Assembly: GCA_023487865.1 (NCBI GenBank)
Contig: JAMDBG010000076.1
Location: forward strand, 1-6,691
Source of the DNA: Deltaproteobacteria bacterium
GTDB taxonomy: Bacteria; Desulfobacterota; Syntrophia; Syntrophales; UBA5619
Length of the DNA stretch: 6,691 bases
Reading direction: 5' to 3'
Each line of letters opens with the position of its first letter. Position 1 is the stretch's first letter. The notes beneath the pieces were generated by a model, which had not been told where the DNA came from, did not search any database, and saw only the letters and a list, made by a program, of their open reading frames with translations. The position numbers and the translations under genes were made by a program. Positions 6,248 to 6,691 of the stretch are shown here, one piece after another.

Positions 6248-6691
6248 CATCCGTCCGCCGACGGAGTTGACCGACCGGCGGGGATAGTCGGGGTAGGCGA
6301 TCCCCTTGAACACGCCCGTCCGGGCGCCGTGGATCTCGGCGATCTGCTCGCCGTCAACAGAAACCACCCCTTCGCCGATCACGATACTCGCCCCCGATTC
6401 CTTCAGTTGGGTGAAACGCCGTACCTCGACGTCGTAACGTACACAGCGGTTATAAGGGCGGATCTGGCCGCTGAAGATCACCTCTCCGCTGCCGAGCGCC
6501 CGACCCGAGCCGAGCGCCCCCCGCCAGACGCAGAAAAATCCCAGGAGCTGCCATACGGCATCCACCGCAAGACACCCCGGCTGGACCGGATCGGCGGGCA
6601 TATGACACTGAAAGTACCAGGCGTCAAGGCGGATATCCTGTTCCGCAACGATCCTCCCTTGATTACCGTTCCCGGTGGGCTCCGGAATCCG
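6239..6691 (-). CDS. FabA-family 3-hydroxyacyl-ACP dehydratase, 5' end missing
   Basis: The frame is open to the window edge, giving 150 visible residues. The segment WYFQCHMPADPVQPGCLAVD aligns with the FabA active site, with catalytic His30 and Asp44 (fragment numbering) matching His71 and Asp85 of E. coli FabA when its initiator Met is counted. RALGSGEVIFSGQI (64-77) matches the following FabA-conserved strand. By alignment about 40 N-terminal residues lie outside the window. The ATG at 6601 is internal, because the conserved catalytic His lies just before it. FabA dehydrates 3-hydroxyacyl-ACP and in some cases isomerises trans-2 to cis-3; whether this one isomerises cannot be told. The C-terminus runs roughly 19 residues beyond E. 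coli FabA, ending inside the tandem repeat. It is the first visible gene of the operon, 48 bases before fabG. Confidence 0.9.
   Translation of the reverse strand, partial: RIPEPTGNGNQGRIVAEQDIRLDAWYFQCHMPADPVQPGCLAVDAVWQLLGFFCVWRGALGSGRALGSGEVIFSGQIRPYNRCVRYDVEVRRFTQLKESGASIVIGEGVVSVDGEQIAEIHGARTGVFKGIAYPDYPRRSVNSVGGRMDK

Noticed and set aside
6490..6525. Short direct repeat encoding GALGSG and RALGSG in the FabA-like gene
   Set aside because: RALG-G is a conserved FabA segment, so the second unit is expected. The first could be a small local duplication but is too short to interpret.
1..6691. CRISPR array, tRNA, rRNA, transposase or prophage genes
   Set aside because: No spaced direct-repeat array, no RNA-gene signature and no transposase, integrase or phage motif was seen on either strand.

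Overview
The window reads as a GC-rich bacterial chromosome fragment. It has dense genes with strong GGAGG-type ribosome binding sites, short or overlapping gene junctions, and intergenic palindromic repeats. One repeat resembles, from memory, an element common in Desulfobacterota (former Deltaproteobacteria such as Syntrophus and Geobacter relatives). The iron-sulfur flavoprotein also suits an anaerobe. This phylum-level guess is inference; no rRNA or other marker gene is present.

Left part (1-1092). The left edge holds a divergent promoter region. A consensus-like leftward promoter sits at 90-119 and may serve a gene of which only the first codons, from 33 leftwards, are in the window. A rightward promoter candidate at 149-177 precedes nfo (214-1065), an endonuclease IV for base-excision repair with every zinc ligand of the E. 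coli enzyme at the same residue number. It converges on the next gene.

Middle (1093-1943). A minus-strand flavodoxin-fold iron-sulfur flavoprotein (1093-1668) has its own leader. Upstream of it lies a 126-bp semi-palindromic intergenic repeat (1791-1916) with an extra degenerate end copy beside it. The repeat separates this gene from the operon on its right.

Right part (1944-6691). Seven tightly packed minus-strand genes form a type II fatty-acid/polyketide-like operon. In transcription order they are: a FabA-family dehydratase (5' end outside the window), a FabG-type ketoreductase, a FabZ-type hotdog dehydratase, a FabF-type ketosynthase, an acyl carrier protein, a PlsC-type acyltransferase and a 4'-phosphopantetheinyl transferase. 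Together they supply one elongation cycle (condensation, ketoreduction, dehydration), the carrier, the enzyme that arms the carrier, and an enzyme that could move the finished acyl chain onto a lipid. No enoyl reductase is visible, and the operon carries its own PPTase and acyltransferase. It therefore looks like a dedicated accessory pathway for an unusual, possibly polyunsaturated, membrane-linked acyl chain rather than housekeeping fatty acid synthesis. The product cannot be named from this window.

Main oddities: the ketosynthase is split by a frameshift at a run of nine G; a tandem 16-bp repeat forms a hairpin directly against the fabG ribosome binding site; the ACP has Asn-Ser-Ala where Asp-Ser-Leu is usual; the ketoreductase has Thr in place of the catalytic-tetrad Asn; and the PPTase has AcpS-order motifs separated by a large insertion.
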